A DNA stretch of 64,000 nucleotides from Warburgia ugandensis (GCA_035236585.1 CP141139.1:18058990-18122989); one strand, 5' to 3'; positions 36,488 to 48,352 are shown, numbered from the stretch's first letter. Program-made: numbers and translations. The notes: generated by a model not told the origin, from the sequence alone.

Positions 36488-37945
36488 CCTCTCAATCTCT
36501 CTACTCTCATAAAATATCGATCCCAAGTATTAAAAGTGTTCTCATCAATAAAAATTATATCATCTGCAAATAACATGCACCATAGAATCTCCTCATGTAA
36601 ACTCATCCATAACCAAAGTGGAAAGGTACAAGCTCAATGCCGATCCTTGGTGCAATCCTATAAAGGGTAGCCTCGGTGCACGAAGCTCCCGCCTATGCAG
36701 GATCCAGAGAAGGGAAGAACCACAAGGGCCTAAAGCACATAGCCTTACCTTGCATTTTGAAAGAGGTTGTTTCCACGCCTTGAACCATATCCTTAAGGAC
36801 CCCTTGGTGCAATCTTATAGTGATAGAAAAATCACAGGTTTCTTTGCTAATGGTTCTAACTTTTACTACTGCTCCCTCATACATATCCTTAGTTATGTCT
36901 ACATGCCCTAGTGAAACCCTTTTCTCGCCCAACATCCACCATATTAACTCCTCGAGGGGCCATATCATAAGCATTTTTTGAGTCAATAAAGACCATGTAG
37001 AGGTCATTCCTTGTATCTCTATATTTCTTTATCAATTGTCTAAGCAAGAAAGTAGCTTTCATGGTAGACCTCTTAGGCATGAAACCAAACTAGTTCTCCA
37101 ATACACTTGTCTTATGCCATAGCCTCTTTTGTATCACTCTTTCAAAAAAGTTTCATAGTATGACTCATAAGTTTGATCTCCCAATAATTAGTGCAACTTT
37201 GTATTTCTCTTTATTCTTGTAAATTGGTACAATATAGCTCTTCCCTCATTCATTTAGTATTTTCTTTGATTTCACAATCTTGTTAAGCAATTTTGTCAAG
37301 AAAACTACTGCAATATCTCCCATTTATTTCCAAACGTCTGTTAGTATACTATCAGGACCTAGAATGCTTCCTGATTTCACCTTTTTCAGGGCCTCTTTCA
37401 TTTTAGATATTCTAATCCTATGGTCATATCTATAATCCCCAACATTATTTGAGTTTATAGTACTTTCAATCCTTATATTCTCAAGGTAATTGTTATTTAG
37501 AAATTTTTGAAAGTAACTTTCCCGTCCTTGTTTGATCTTGTCATCTTTAACTAGTACCTTTTGGTCATCACTTTTAATACACTTAATGTTGTCTAAGTCC
37601 TTACTCTTACTTTCTCTTGTTTTTGCGAGTTTAAAAACATCTCTTGTTCTTAATCTATTATAAAGATTATTATATGCCTTCAGTTTAGCCTTACTTACTA
37701 CTCTCTTAGTAACCTTTTTAGCATTCTTATATTGCTAAAAGTTTTTATTATTTTTAGTCCTTTATTATGCTTTAAAACACACTTATTTCTCTTTAATAAC
37801 CTTTTACACTTTTTCACTCCACCACCAAGTTTTGCTTGTTGGTTGTCTTTTATCTTTAAATACTCTTAGGACATTTTTTGCCACTTTCTTAATGTGCATG
37901 GTCATATTAGTCCACATAGTGTTTACTTCTGTTTCATCTTTCTAG
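36488..37945 (-). pseudogene. RTE LINE: reverse transcriptase domain
   Basis: On the minus strand the RT reads MPKRSTMKATFLLRQLIKKY then DLYMVFIDSKNAYDMAPRG (37080-36950). VFIDSKNAYD corresponds to the RT motif A of plant RTE elements (usually VFIDLEKAYD). Next come TKDMYEGAVVKVRT and ITIRLHQG (36900-36810), where the Au SINE interrupts, and TLVMDEF beyond it (about 36610). Upstream, 37100-37900 holds degraded RT N-terminal sequence with many stops. RT would copy LINE RNA at a nicked target site; this copy cannot. Confidence 0.85.
36663..36801 (-). mobile_element. Au-type SINE, copy 2, inside the LINE
   Basis: GGTGCACGAAGCTCCCGCCT and CCTTACCTTGCATTTTG (inverted Au body) are flanked by CCTTGGTGCAATCCTATA (36645-36662) and CCTTGGTGCAATCTTATA (36802-36819), an 18 bp duplication with one mismatch. 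The tRNA-like end is degenerate. It splits the LINE's RT coding sequence after the LHQG motif. Confidence 0.9.
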
Positions 37946-38600
37946 CTTCCTTCTACTATCAACTTGTTTGTAAATGACGTTATCTTCTCTCCATTTAAGT
38001 TCCACCACTCAGTTTTTAGACACCTAATAAGTTCATTTCCTTTCTTACATAATTTAATGCAGATATCCATAACCATTAATCTATCCTGTGAGGTTAGACT
38101 CTTACCGGGTATCACCTTACAATCCTTACACATTGATCTTTTAGCATTCCTAAGTAGGAAAAAGTCTATTTCGCTTTTATGTGGTCTACTTTTAAAGGTT
38201 ATTAAGTGTTCATCCCTCTTCTCAATGTTTGCTTTTGCTATAACTAGGTTATATGTTAAGACAAAATCGGGTATAACTTTTCCCATCTCATTTCTTTTTC
38301 CAATACCATACCCTTAATGTACCATAAAATAAGTTCTAGTGGTATAATTCTATCACAAGTTCTTTTAACGTCTACAACTTTATCCTTTAACTCTTTATCT
38401 ACTATTATCCCTTCACCATTTTTATCTTATCGTTTCCTACGTACTAAAGCTTATGCCCTTCAAATTTTCTAGTTTTAGCCCCTTTCCACTTAGTTTCTTG
38501 AATGCAAGCGATATTGGCTCTCCTATGTTTCAACATATTCACTAACTCTAGACTATTACATGTTAATGTGCCTATATTCCACGTGGTGATACTAAGTGTG
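37942..38600 (-). pseudogene. RTE LINE: apurinic/apyrimidinic-type endonuclease
   Basis: On the minus strand the region starts with TWNIGTLTCNSLELVNMLKH and RRANIACIQETKWKGAK (38600-38470), matching the endonuclease N-terminus (N and the catalytic QETKW). It ends in IEKRDEHLITFKS, KSEIDFFLL and CKDCKVIPGKSLTSQDRLMV (38220-38070), matching the domain end with its S-x-I-D-F and H/D motifs. The endonuclease nicks the target DNA in active elements. Stops near 38440 and 38290 break it. In DRLMV the usual catalytic His is Asp. Confidence 0.88.
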
Positions 38601-38991
38601 TTTTCTTGGCCTAGCCTATTTACTCATACACTTTTTAAAAGGCGTGAGACTTATGCACATTTTCCACTGCACCTTGTTTCTAATGCAGCACGTTGCTTTT
38701 GAAGAAGCTTTTGAAGAAATGCTCTAGCAGCCATTGTTTATTTTCCACTATACTCGAGATCTGATGCAGCACATTGCTTTTGGAGAAAAGCCCCAGCAGC
38801 CTTTGTCCATTTCCCACCACATCTAAGAGACATGGAACACTCAAGCCTAAGAGAATGTCATGTCGATTCGAGCATGGAATTTGCCATGTGTTTTTCTTGT
38901 CAACTGGCACCTGACTCAAAACCTTCTCTTTAGCCGGGGCTTGGGATTGGCTTTGATAAAATGATATAGAACTAAAACCACACTAGCGGAG
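38601..38991 (-). other. RTE LINE 5' region
   Basis: LINE sequence upstream of the endonuclease, reaching the right duplication. It includes two short partial repeats of about 75 bp (TGCAGCACGTTGCTTTTG near 38683; TGCAGCACATTGCTTTTG near 38763). Any 5' untranslated region or promoter of the LINE would be here, pointing away from the RNP gene. Confidence 0.6.
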
Positions 38992-39009
38992 TAGCCCAAC
39001 GAATTAGAT

Positions 39010-39225
39010 GAATTAGGTAAACACTTAGCATTCCTTCAAGAATAAAGATCAAGTGAGGTTGCCATCACCAAACAAGAATATATGGAATTAAAATATATTA
39101 CGTGTTTATTAAACTATCCGTTGGAAGCCTGTCATTCCCTGCCCTTTCATCTCAACCTTATCTATTCCTCCTCTGTGGCATGACCCAAAGCCTCTCTCTT
39201 GCATTGCCGCTGAAAGTTTTCACCC
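39010..39225 (+). promoter_or_regulatory. Short proximal upstream region of the chloroplast RNP gene
   Basis: Only 216 bp lie between the LINE duplication and the start codon. An AT-rich TATA-like stretch occurs at 39091-39100 (AAATATATTA), with an ACGT core (TTACGTG) just after it. The downstream part is pyrimidine-rich, as in plant 5' leaders. No experimental boundary can be given. Confidence 0.4.
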
Positions 39226-40869
39226 ATGGCAGCAGCTGCGTTCAACTCCTCTTCTTACGCTACTACCAAAAGAACCCTAGTCTCGCAACGCCTCCATCTC
39301 GCTTCTCCCTCCCCATCTTTCCTTCGGTTTCCTTCTCCGTTTTCCTGCTTCTTTGCTTTCTCCATCTCCATTGCCAGAGCTAACGAGTCATTGTCTTTCG
39401 TCCTTTGCTCTGAACCGAAAAGGGTTTCCAGAATTCTAGCTATTGTTGAAGAACAACCCGTAACGGAAACTACGGAGCCAACCGAAGAAGATGCAGCAGA
39501 AGATGACGAGGGTGGTTTGTCCGAAGACTCAAAGCTTCAATTGCGACCATGCGAACTCTATGTTTGTAATCTCCCTAGGAGCTGTGATATTCCAGACCTT
39601 CTTGAGTTATTTAAGCCTTTTGGAACAATTCAGTCTGTAGAGGTATGATCCTTTCTGCTAGCTCTGAAGTTGGTTTAGGTGGATAAATTGAAGTAAAAGA
39701 GAGAGAAAAAAGAAGTGTAGATCTGGAAACTGGTAGCAAACTATTTTGTATCTTGGTAAATTCTTCATTTAAGGCGGAAATTTCCTTTGTTTTTATTGTA
39801 GTTATTTATCCCTATCTTTTTGAGAATTAGTTGTTTGGGTGGACTGATATAGGCAAAAGAAAGCGAAAGATAGTTGGTTCATTTTGGAAACTAGGTCAGA
39901 GGAAAAGAAGATAGAGGACAATTGCCGAACTGAATTTAGTTTCATTATAGCTTTTATGAATGCGTTTGCTTGTCCTGAGATTTGTATGGGCAAAAACATT
40001 TTGGACGCGTGAATGATCATTATTTGGTTTGGCATGTTTACTGGTTTCAGGTGTCACGGAATCATGATACGGGCATGAGTCGAGGGTGTGGCTATGTCAC
40101 AATGACTTCTGTTGCTGAAGCTAAAGCAGCAGTTGATACTTTGGATGGATCTGTAAGTGGGAAGTATTAGCAGCTGTAGTATATAACTTTATCTGAAATG
40201 CTGTTTCTTAATCCTCTTCATTGTTTTGCTGTTTACTAGGATTTAGGCGGTCGTGAAATGCGTGTTAGATTTTCAGCTGATATATTCTCAAGAAAAAAGA
40301 ACGTTGGGGTTCTGAATTCAGCACCTAGGAATGTAGTGTTTGAAAGCCCTTATAAAGTCTATGTTGGCAATCTTGCGTGGTCGGTGAAACCTGAAGACTT
40401 GAGAGAGCTTTTCAGCCAGTTTGGAAATGTTGTTAGCACAAGGGTACTCTATGATCGCAAGGCAGGGAAGACTCGTGTTTATGGGTTTCTTTCTTTCTCC
40501 TCAGAATCAGAGCGCCAGGGTGCCATGTCATTAAGTGGAATGGTAAAGTGTAATTTATGATTGTGAAAGATATAAGGTCGTTTTAGATCTGTGGTCCTGC
40601 TTCTTTTGTCTTCCATTATTTGTTATTCATATCCAAGTTTTCTTTCTCAGCAAAGATTCTCACATGACTGTTTAGCTTATACTGATTTGGTCATAGTTTT
40701 TCTTTGTCAGTGGACATTCTCACATGAATGTTTATTTTAGACTGTTTTGGTGCACTATATGTATGATAATCTCTTTTATCTGTTGATTTATCTCTTCTTT
40801 ATTCTACCGGCTACACAGGAATATCATGGACGCACATTGTTGGTGAGGGAAGTCAATAAAAAGGAGTGA
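39226..40869 (+). CDS. Chloroplast RNA-binding protein with two RRM domains (cpRNP-like), intact, four exons
   Basis: Exons 39226-39642, 40051-40152, 40240-40542 and 40819-40869 have GT/AG introns, all phase 0, and give 290 aa. Residues 1 to about 60 are Ser/Ala/Arg-rich with few acidic residues, like a chloroplast transit peptide. An acidic stretch follows (about 79-100). RRM1 starts at 110, with RNP2 LYVCNL at 111-116 and RNP1 RGCGYVTM at 150-157. RRM2 has VYVGNL at 213-218 and RVYGFLSF at 252-259. This layout is that of chloroplast ribonucleoproteins, which bind plastid RNAs and aid their stability, splicing or editing; it most resembles the Arabidopsis At1g01080 type (from memory). RRM1 lacks an aromatic residue at RNP1 position 3 (Cys) and position 8 (Met). 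The ATG is chosen because it begins the transit-like sequence and the frame is open. No disruption is seen. Confidence 0.93.
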
Positions 40870-42696
40870 TGCTGATCAACTTTTTCCATAAAGTCTGTTT
40901 GCTAGAGCAATGTTTCTTCAAATCTAGAAGAATGGAGTAACTTGGTTCATTCTCTTGAAGGTCAAATAGCAGGTCTCATTTGCCAAACTCTGAATTCCCC
41001 ATGATAGAATCTTCTACTGACAGTATGTTCTGGACAATGATATTATTGTATGTGAATGTTAGATCCCTTATATGAAGCAATGATTTGCTCCTTATGTGAA
41101 TAGTTGATCCTACTGCATTAGTTTTGAGCATGTATGTACAATTTTTTAACATTTTCATGAATGTTAAGTATCAAGGTCTAGTAACCTTTACAATAATTCA
41201 ATTGTTTACTGTTCTAGCAAATTATTAACTTCCATCTTCATTTGTTGTATCAGCTAGTACTCTTTGTTCCATTGGTAAGACACTTCCCATTTACTTTTAC
41301 CTGACCAGGCAGTGATCATGCCCAATGGAATAATTCATGTTGGAGAGGATGTGGAAATGAATGAGAGCAACAAGTAAATGGAAGGAATATCATAAAACTC
41401 TCCAATACTTACTAAGATCATATCACCATTGCACGCAAAGAAGGCAGATCGTGTCATTTGTTTCTGTAACAGGATACTACAACTTCCCAGTTTTTAACTT
41501 CCAGAGCCTGACCAAAATCCATTACAACCCTAGGACAGGAGAGCAGCACTCATAGCTGACAAAGAACAGAAGGAGTTGTTAATACTTGATTAGCGGCTCC
41601 ATGATTAGGATGGGCATTAGAGATAGCCCGCATGTGTCTGGTTGAGGCATGCTACTGGTTTCAATCTTTTGTGCTTCTAGTAGATGATAATTAACTAGAA
41701 CATAAGATGCCAAACATCAGAAAGACGAAATACATATCTGCATACTATGATTCAATATGGAGATACATTTATTTGGCACAAGAAAGGGTACTTCTTTGTT
41801 GACCTTTCAATGAATATATTGACTTTTACTTTTGTTCATTTTTCTTATCTGGAGGTTGTGGTTAATCTTCATTTTCACTTTCTGTTGTGGCATTTGAGAG
41901 AATAAAAACAACCAAGTTCCATTCGGCTGAGTATACAGAACTTGAATCGGTAATTATGGATTTAATTTGTAGATTTCAGATGGGTGGTGACCTATTAAGT
42001 TGGCGATGAAATGTTTCTAATGTAAAATTTTGAAATGAAAGCAGAGACCATACCACATGCCAAACAAAAGAATGCCTCCTAATTGTTGATCTCATGTTTA
42101 AGCCAAAAGGTTCAACAGATTGTTTTCAATGTTTTCTTATGACCTCCCACCTTAGCATAGAACTACAGCTCATGATCTGGATGATTCTAGTATAGCATTT
42201 AAAAAGTGTGAACAAAACAATTTTGATAAAGGCTTTACCTTCCTGAATTCCACAAGCAATGGCATGATTGATATTCTGTAAGAAGTTATAGAGAGGTGGT
42301 CCAATTTTGATGTAACATTGGTATGAACATTTTTCTCAAAATCTTTGAGAAGTTCACCACTGGGGCATGGATAGCTAGAACTGACCAGAGAAGGAATTCA
42401 TGAGCTTATGGTCCCACAGAACTGAATGCCAATTTGCTAGCAGAACAAAAGTCCGGTGTATAACTAAATTTAGGTTCCTACTTTATGCTCATCAGTATTA
42501 TTTTGCCTTCATAAGATTTGATGTAGCATTTACAATCAAGTGATCAACTCAAACTCAATATATCTACCGAAACAGACTACAAGAATGATGACATTAATGC
42601 CACTGAAAGAGCTTGCTATTCTCCAGTGTATCACCACTTGTTACTGTTTAGGATGGCCTACTGAGTGGAGGTCCTCATTGAATTTGTCTTTATTTG
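40870..42696. other. 3' flank and intergenic
   Basis: The first few hundred bases are probably the 3' untranslated region of the RNP gene. Beyond about 41200 no gene or familiar repeat is recognised; open frames are short and unconvincing. Confidence 0.5.
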
Positions 42697-42875
42697 GTAA
42701 AAGGGCAGCCCCGGTGCACGAAGCTCCCTCCTATGCGGGGTCCGGGGAAGGGGCGGACCACAAGAGCCTATTGTAGGCAGCCTTACCTTGCATTTTGCAA
42801 GAGGCTGATTCCATGCCTTGAACCCGTGACCTCAAGGTCACATGACGACAACCTCAAGTCTCATTATCGTGAGAC
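42697..42875 (-). mobile_element. Au-type SINE, copy 3
   Basis: Inverted Au body with CCCCGGTGCACGAAGCTCCC, GGGGAAGGGGCGGACCACAA, CCTTACCTTGCATTTTGC and the tRNA-like GAACCCGTGACCTCAAGG. The 5' (right) end is diverged after about 42860. No clear duplication was found. Confidence 0.85.
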
Positions 42876-44284
42876 TACATAATGAGAAGCATACTTGAAA
42901 AGATTAATCTGAGAACAAGCTGTGAACAGATGCATGACAGTTACAAAGTTTACTAAACTTGTTTTCTTTTCCATATTTGGAGTTATTGTCCATGGAAAGC
43001 ATTATTGCTAGGAAAGTGTACTGAATTTGTCATCCATTTCAGTGCTTATTATATGTGGTTAAGCAAACTCAACAGTATCATGCTACAAGAGAAACTTAAT
43101 GTCTCATTAGAAAGAGGGTTCTCACCAGCTGTGATTGGTTAGTCCCCATAGTCACCAGGTTGGGAAATGAATTCTGGAAGTGAAAAGTGAAAAAAAGGGA
43201 TTGCAGGAGACAAAAAAGATGGGAAAGGAAAGCTTAGAATGTGATAAGAAATCTGGGTTTTGCTAAAGAAATGATAGCAAAATCAGTTAAAGTGTATTGT
43301 TGAATTTTGGTTTTATCAACTTGTGGCTTATATCTTTTAATATTTTATAATATGACTGGTATTTTTCCTTTTTGTCATTGCAAATGAACTGTAAAACATT
43401 TGCAAAATGATAGAGAAACATCTAGGGAAACACAGAATAAATGTTTGAAGAAACAAGAGGGCAAAGTCCAGGGGAACATGAGAATCGTTTGCATCATATC
43501 TGGTATGAAGAATGGTAGAGAAAAGGCAAAGAAGTTGAAATACATTCCCCATGTGTTTCACATAAGTTCCCTTAGCTTTTCTCATAAGTTTCCCAGGTGT
43601 TACCTGTAAGTTACCTATGAGTCTCCAAGGAGTTCTGGTAAGTTCCCATTAGTTTCCCCAAATTTTAAGACAAGTTCTGTTTTTGTTCCCGAAACTAGTT
43701 TTTCCACTTTGCAGAGTTCCTAGCAACTATCCTCTCCATTAGACACTTACATGTTAGTTGGTAATAAGTGACCCTTTGTTTCTCCATCACATCCAGTAAG
43801 GGCCTGTTTACTTGTTTGTATCACTTCACAGAAAATGACCACTCCTCCTGAACGAAACAATTACAGTTCTGTGGTAATAGCGAGTTCATTGTTTGTCCAA
43901 GACATTCAGTAAGGGCCTAAATTTGTAATGTTCCACTCATAGTGAAGACAGCTCTATTGGACGTATAATGTTCAGCTTCTGCCTTCTGCTATAGGAGAGA
44001 ATTTTCTTAGCCATTCATGGATATGTAGGTTTCTTTAGAGCTCTAATGTTGGAACAGTTCCGACTTTGCTTTGTGAAGTATAATGAGCAAGTAAAGGACC
44101 AAGATGATGCCAAAATAAGCAAACCAAATATAAAGGGACTCAAGCAAGTCCCAAGTATCAAAATCTGTAAAAGATGAAGTTGTTGTTCTATACATAGTTA
44201 AGTTGATTCACCTCTTTTGTCATCTTCTCAGATCATGCTTGCGAGATGGACTCTCCAACTGTGTCAGAGCTGTGTTAGAGCACT
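42876..44284. other. Intergenic
   Basis: No gene recognised. Near 43555-43660 the phrase AAGTT(T)CCC recurs several times, a weak short repeat. Confidence 0.45.
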
Positions 44285-44395
44285 CATCCATATACTCTTC
44301 TTTTTTTCCCACACTCAGGTAGGCGGTGATTTGAACCCAAAATCTCTTGGTAGGGAGACACTGCACTTAACTGATTAGGCAAAGTGCCCATGTCC
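44285..44395 (-). mobile_element. Second tRNA-derived SINE family, copy 1
   Basis: On the minus strand a tRNA-like head (GCCTAATCAGTTAAGTGCAG; B-box GGGTTCAAATC) is followed by CACCGCCTACCTGAGTGTGG. It resembles 55545-55640 and 57712-57800 and differs from the Au family. The short length makes this tentative. Confidence 0.55.
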
Positions 44396-45581
44396 TCATC
44401 CATATAATCTGATGTTAGTGAGTAGATATAAGGTCACGTTTTTACATGCAGCTTTTATTAATCAGCATGCAACGCTAACAGGCATTTCGATTTCGTTGTT
44501 GTAGCCAGTGTTGTATGCACAAATTTTCATTCAGGGATTTGTCAATGCTCATTCTTTTGTACGTCATCAACTGGTATTAGTTGGTTGCCTCTTGGTATCC
44601 TGTATATATTTATATTTTTCACATATGTTAGTTCATACTATGCTATATTATATTGCAAATGTTTAGACAATCTCAAACATTGGAAGATATGTGAGACAAA
44701 TAGCAACTCTTTTTGTCTTCTCGAAGCTCATAATCAAAGAAAAAGAAACAGAGACAGTACCTTTCTGTCTGCTTGGTGTTATCTACTTATAATTTGTATG
44801 GAATAATAATTATTCTGATCTTAGAACTTAATGTTCTGCAGGATTGTCTATGGAATGGTTGCAATTTTTGCGAGTTAGTTGAGTAGTGACCTGTCCTATT
44901 TTGGCTGAATACTGACAGGTATAGTTTCTTCAGTACTTGTCTCCTGAATTTTGTATATCGGGATTGAGAATTGTAGCAGATGCGTTTTTCACCAGTGGTG
45001 AGAAATCCCTACCTTGTTTCTGATGAATAAGGCATCAGGAACTTATTCATGTAACTAACCAGAAACAATCTTCTAAAATTTCATGTCATTGAGAGTTGTT
45101 ATTGTAAAGCTTTTATTGTTTCTAATACCTTTAGATTCATTTTTTCCTGGAATGCCTGACACTACATATCCTACACTCTTGGAAGTAATTGAACTGAGCA
45201 CTTCGGCTGAAGATAAATCGAAACAACATATTTTATGGATCCAAACATGCTTGTGCTACGTGCTTTGTGCACTTAACAGTATGGTTATAAATCAGTATTG
45301 GACATGGAACAGTCGTTACAGATTTCATTTTTTGGTAGGTATAGTGGCAGATACTGCAAACAAGGAGACTCACCTTGCAAATAGACCAGACCTTTGTATC
45401 TATCATTTGAACAATGGAAACATATTAGTGGGCATTTGCCAAGGGGATAGCTATTTATGAATAAGCTCTTCAATGGATAATGATCCTATATCCGGTTGTC
45501 CCACAAGCAGGATAGGAGAGAGTAATAATTTCTGGCAAGAGGTAATCCCCTAAACAAGCCAATCCAGGAATAGGTTATCTT
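44396..45581. other. Intergenic
   Basis: No recognisable gene. A plus-strand open frame at 45083-45460 (125 aa) has no motif I know and no splice or codon evidence to support it. Confidence 0.4.
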
Positions 45582-45593
45582 ACTTGGTAAAGT

Positions 45594-45768
45594 AAAAAGG
45601 GGCAGCCCCCCGGTGCATGAAGCTCCCACATATGCAGGGTCTGGGGAAGGGGTGGACCACAGGGGTTAATAATATGCAGCCTTACCTTGCATTTTGCAAG
45701 AGGCTGTTTCCATGCCTTGAACCCATAACTCAAGGTCACACAACGACAACTCTACCGTTGCGCTGAGG
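45594..45768 (-). mobile_element. Au-type SINE, copy 4
   Basis: Full inverted Au structure from AAAAAGGGGCAGCC to the tRNA-like start (CTCTACCGTTGCGCTGAGG). It is flanked by an 11 bp perfect duplication, CTTGGTAAAGT, at 45583-45593 and 45769-45779. Confidence 0.92.
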
Positions 45769-45779
45769 CTTGGTAAAGT

Positions 45780-47569
45780 GATAGGCGGAAATAACGGTTT
45801 TGTTGTAGCTATCACAGTACCCTCTGAAGTTGAACAGAGCGACAACCAGGGGTTAACTGGGCCTGAAACTCTCTGCCCCTTGAGAAAGCAAGCGCATCTG
45901 TTGGAGAAATGGTAAATCTGAGCACCTGAGAAAAATGCACTTGTTTGGAGACAATCAAAATCAGCTGTTTTCTTCAATGAAATAAGTCACCTGTATTCAT
46001 CCTTTGATGTATAATAAAAAAGCATCGGTTTGGATTATATTTGCTAGGATGGTAATTTGTTTCAAGTGTTAAACTCGTTGCATCCCTTGATCATTTCATT
46101 TTACAGCAGAACTCAAAAGGACCCAAATCAACGAAAATGGAATATGCTTGGGTATTGCCTGATCAAGGGAGCGACAAACAAAATGAAGTGTTTAGGATCA
46201 TTTGAGGGTTACTCCCCGGTGTTATCATGCAATTCATTTCTTACGTGAATTAACAAATGACATGTTCACATCCACAGAATAGATCCAAAAAATAACATAA
46301 AAACACAAATTGTGTGAAACTACAGGGGAAGGCAAAGCAGCTGACTTGATTGTTGCACTGTGGATGACTGATATATCGCATTTATTATTATTTTTTGATA
46401 AAGCAAAGAGTTATGAAACAAACTACTAAGAAGCTTATCCTAATTCTTTAATTTAATTTAAACCTCTCTAATAAAGGAAAAATGTCATCTCTAACCTCCG
46501 ACCAATTGTAACAAGGAGAGGCACCATGATGTCCGTGACCCACTGTAGTAAAGAGTGGTATTCTGCTCTCAAGACATCTGTTTCTGTTTTTGAATTAAAT
46601 TGGAGGGTTTCCTGTTCTTTAAAACACAGTGGCCCAGATTATTATGTCCTTTGAACTCATATAGGATGGTTCTTGGACTTTGAGTTGCATTGCCTTAAGA
46701 TGATCTATCTGAAAGGAGAAAACCATTTATCTACGCTCTTGAACAAAACCAAAGTTTAAGAATCAGCAAATGATGGAGATATTATATAAAAAATGTAGAA
46801 AAAGCCCTATCACATACATGTTCATGCATTGAAATAGTAGGCCTCGCAGACATCCTCTAAAACTTAAGCACTTGGTAATCTATCCTGTTTTGGGATTGTA
46901 ATTTCCATCAGTCTCTACCCTCAATTGCGACAACATTGTCTCGAATTTGGTAATTCTAGAAGTAACAGAAATATTTCAATAAGCGCTTAGAAGAGAAGGG
47001 AAACTTATCTCCATTATGAAACCGGGAATCTAAGTTTTAGACGTACTGAAGAATATGCAGCCGGGAAATTTTTTGAAGCAAAACCTGTTTTGATGTTGCT
47101 TAGAAGATCAAGTGCTTATCTCAGAGGAGGAAGTAGACGTTGGGAACCTACAGGTGCTATGCATGGTCCAATCTAGAAATTGACATTCCTAGGCCTCTCG
47201 TCCAAGAAGCAATATTTTGGGTTGTCCTAAGAAAATGTGAACCATTGTTTTTTGTCAATTACAGCATGAACCATTTGGTTTTTTGGTTAATTATAGCCTA
47301 CTAATAAAGTCGGTTAGACATTGGAAAGCAAATAACTAGTGCAAACTGCTAACACTAATTCCCGACTAAAGGAGAAAGCAGTGACTTAAACTTAGCACCA
47401 AGCGTATTCCAGGAAAATGTTTAGTTGTTTGTAACCGATTACACTATTTGTTGGCTTATGGTATGCAAGTTTATCAATATGGATGTAAATTTTTTTTGTT
47501 TGGGTCCATCCTTATTGGGGAAGTGCCTTGCTTAGTAATCTTTTGTGAGATGCAGAAGGTTATCTCAAA

Positions 47570-47605
<36 letters not shown>

Positions 47606-48094
47606 AATTCTCTTGAGATATTGGTAAGTTGATGAAACATTTGTAGAGTGGCAGGATATGAATATGATTAAAAGTTACTATTACAGGCAAAGAATTACAA
47701 AGCAAATCACTAACACGTACATAAACTTTTAAATCTAATCCCCAGTCACAGCTGAAAACAGCGATTCGAACCTGCAAGCAAGTGTACTTCAGGATAGGAA
47801 CCGAGTTGTTTGCGACTAACTACGTTGGACATTTGTTGGCAACTAAATTACATAGCTTTGTTCTTAGGTCAAATAAATATTTCTTAGGCACCTTATAAAT
47901 TACCAAAAACCAACACTTTATATTTTCATTGCTGGGTCTGTGAGTGTGGCGTAGTAGTGTAAGAGTGAGTTCTTGGTTACGAAGGTCATTAAGTTCTGAG
48001 GCTCCTCCAAGGGCTGTGTGAGTCCACCATTAAAAAAAAGAAAGATATTTTTTTTCCCTTGTACATGAGTGTCCAATTCAAATAAAATTAGTGT
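45780..48094. other. Intergenic, with (GAAA)n microsatellite
   Basis: No gene recognised. A GAAA run of about nine to ten units lies at 47568-47606. Near 47940-48030 a tRNA-like stretch (GGCGTAGTAGTGTAAGAG...) followed by a run of A may be a degenerate SINE. Confidence 0.45.
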
Positions 48095-48352
48095 CTATGA
48101 GATGAGCTTGTCATTATCTTTCTCATTAACGGATTGGATCACTTCAAATGCAGCATTTGTGGGCCTCAAAAAGCATACTTTTCCCTTGAACAAGTAAGTG
48201 CACCTCTCCAAAGCATTTTCAAAGAGAGAGTAACAATCTACACGCTCACATGAGTTAACTATCCGGAAATACCGTTGTCCCGGCTTGTTTTCTCCACCAA
48301 ACAGCTCACTAAGAAGAGCAAGAAAACTAGTAGTCCATGGGTGCGTCGCCAA
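48095..48352 (-). CDS. Unrecognised small open reading frame (85 aa), doubtful
   Basis: The frame starts MATHPWTTSFLALLSELFGG and is mixed in composition, without low-complexity sequence, which sets it apart from most incidental frames nearby. It contains four Cys residues and the phrases FRIVNSCERVDCYSLFENAL and KGKVCFLRPTNAAFEVIQSV. No domain is recognised. It may be a fragment of a spliced gene or chance. No neighbour suggests a role. Confidence 0.2.
   Translation of the reverse strand: MATHPWTTSFLALLSELFGGENKPGQRYFRIVNSCERVDCYSLFENALERCTYLFKGKVCFLRPTNAAFEVIQSVNEKDNDKLIS

Larger units (their letters stand above)
31533..38991 (-). mobile_element. RTE-type LINE, near full length, with nested insertions
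   Basis: A minus-strand non-LTR retrotransposon of about 3 kb once the inserted LTR is removed. It is flanked by an 18 bp perfect duplication, TAGCCCAACGAATTAGAT, at 31515-31532 and 38992-39009. Its 3' end has the ATGATGATG-like run typical of RTE elements, directly against the duplication. The endonuclease, reverse transcriptase and C-terminal region are recognisable in that order. It is interrupted by a 4420 bp solo LTR and an Au SINE. Length compares with the roughly 3.2-3.5 kb of full-length plant RTE elements (family knowledge). Confidence 0.9.
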
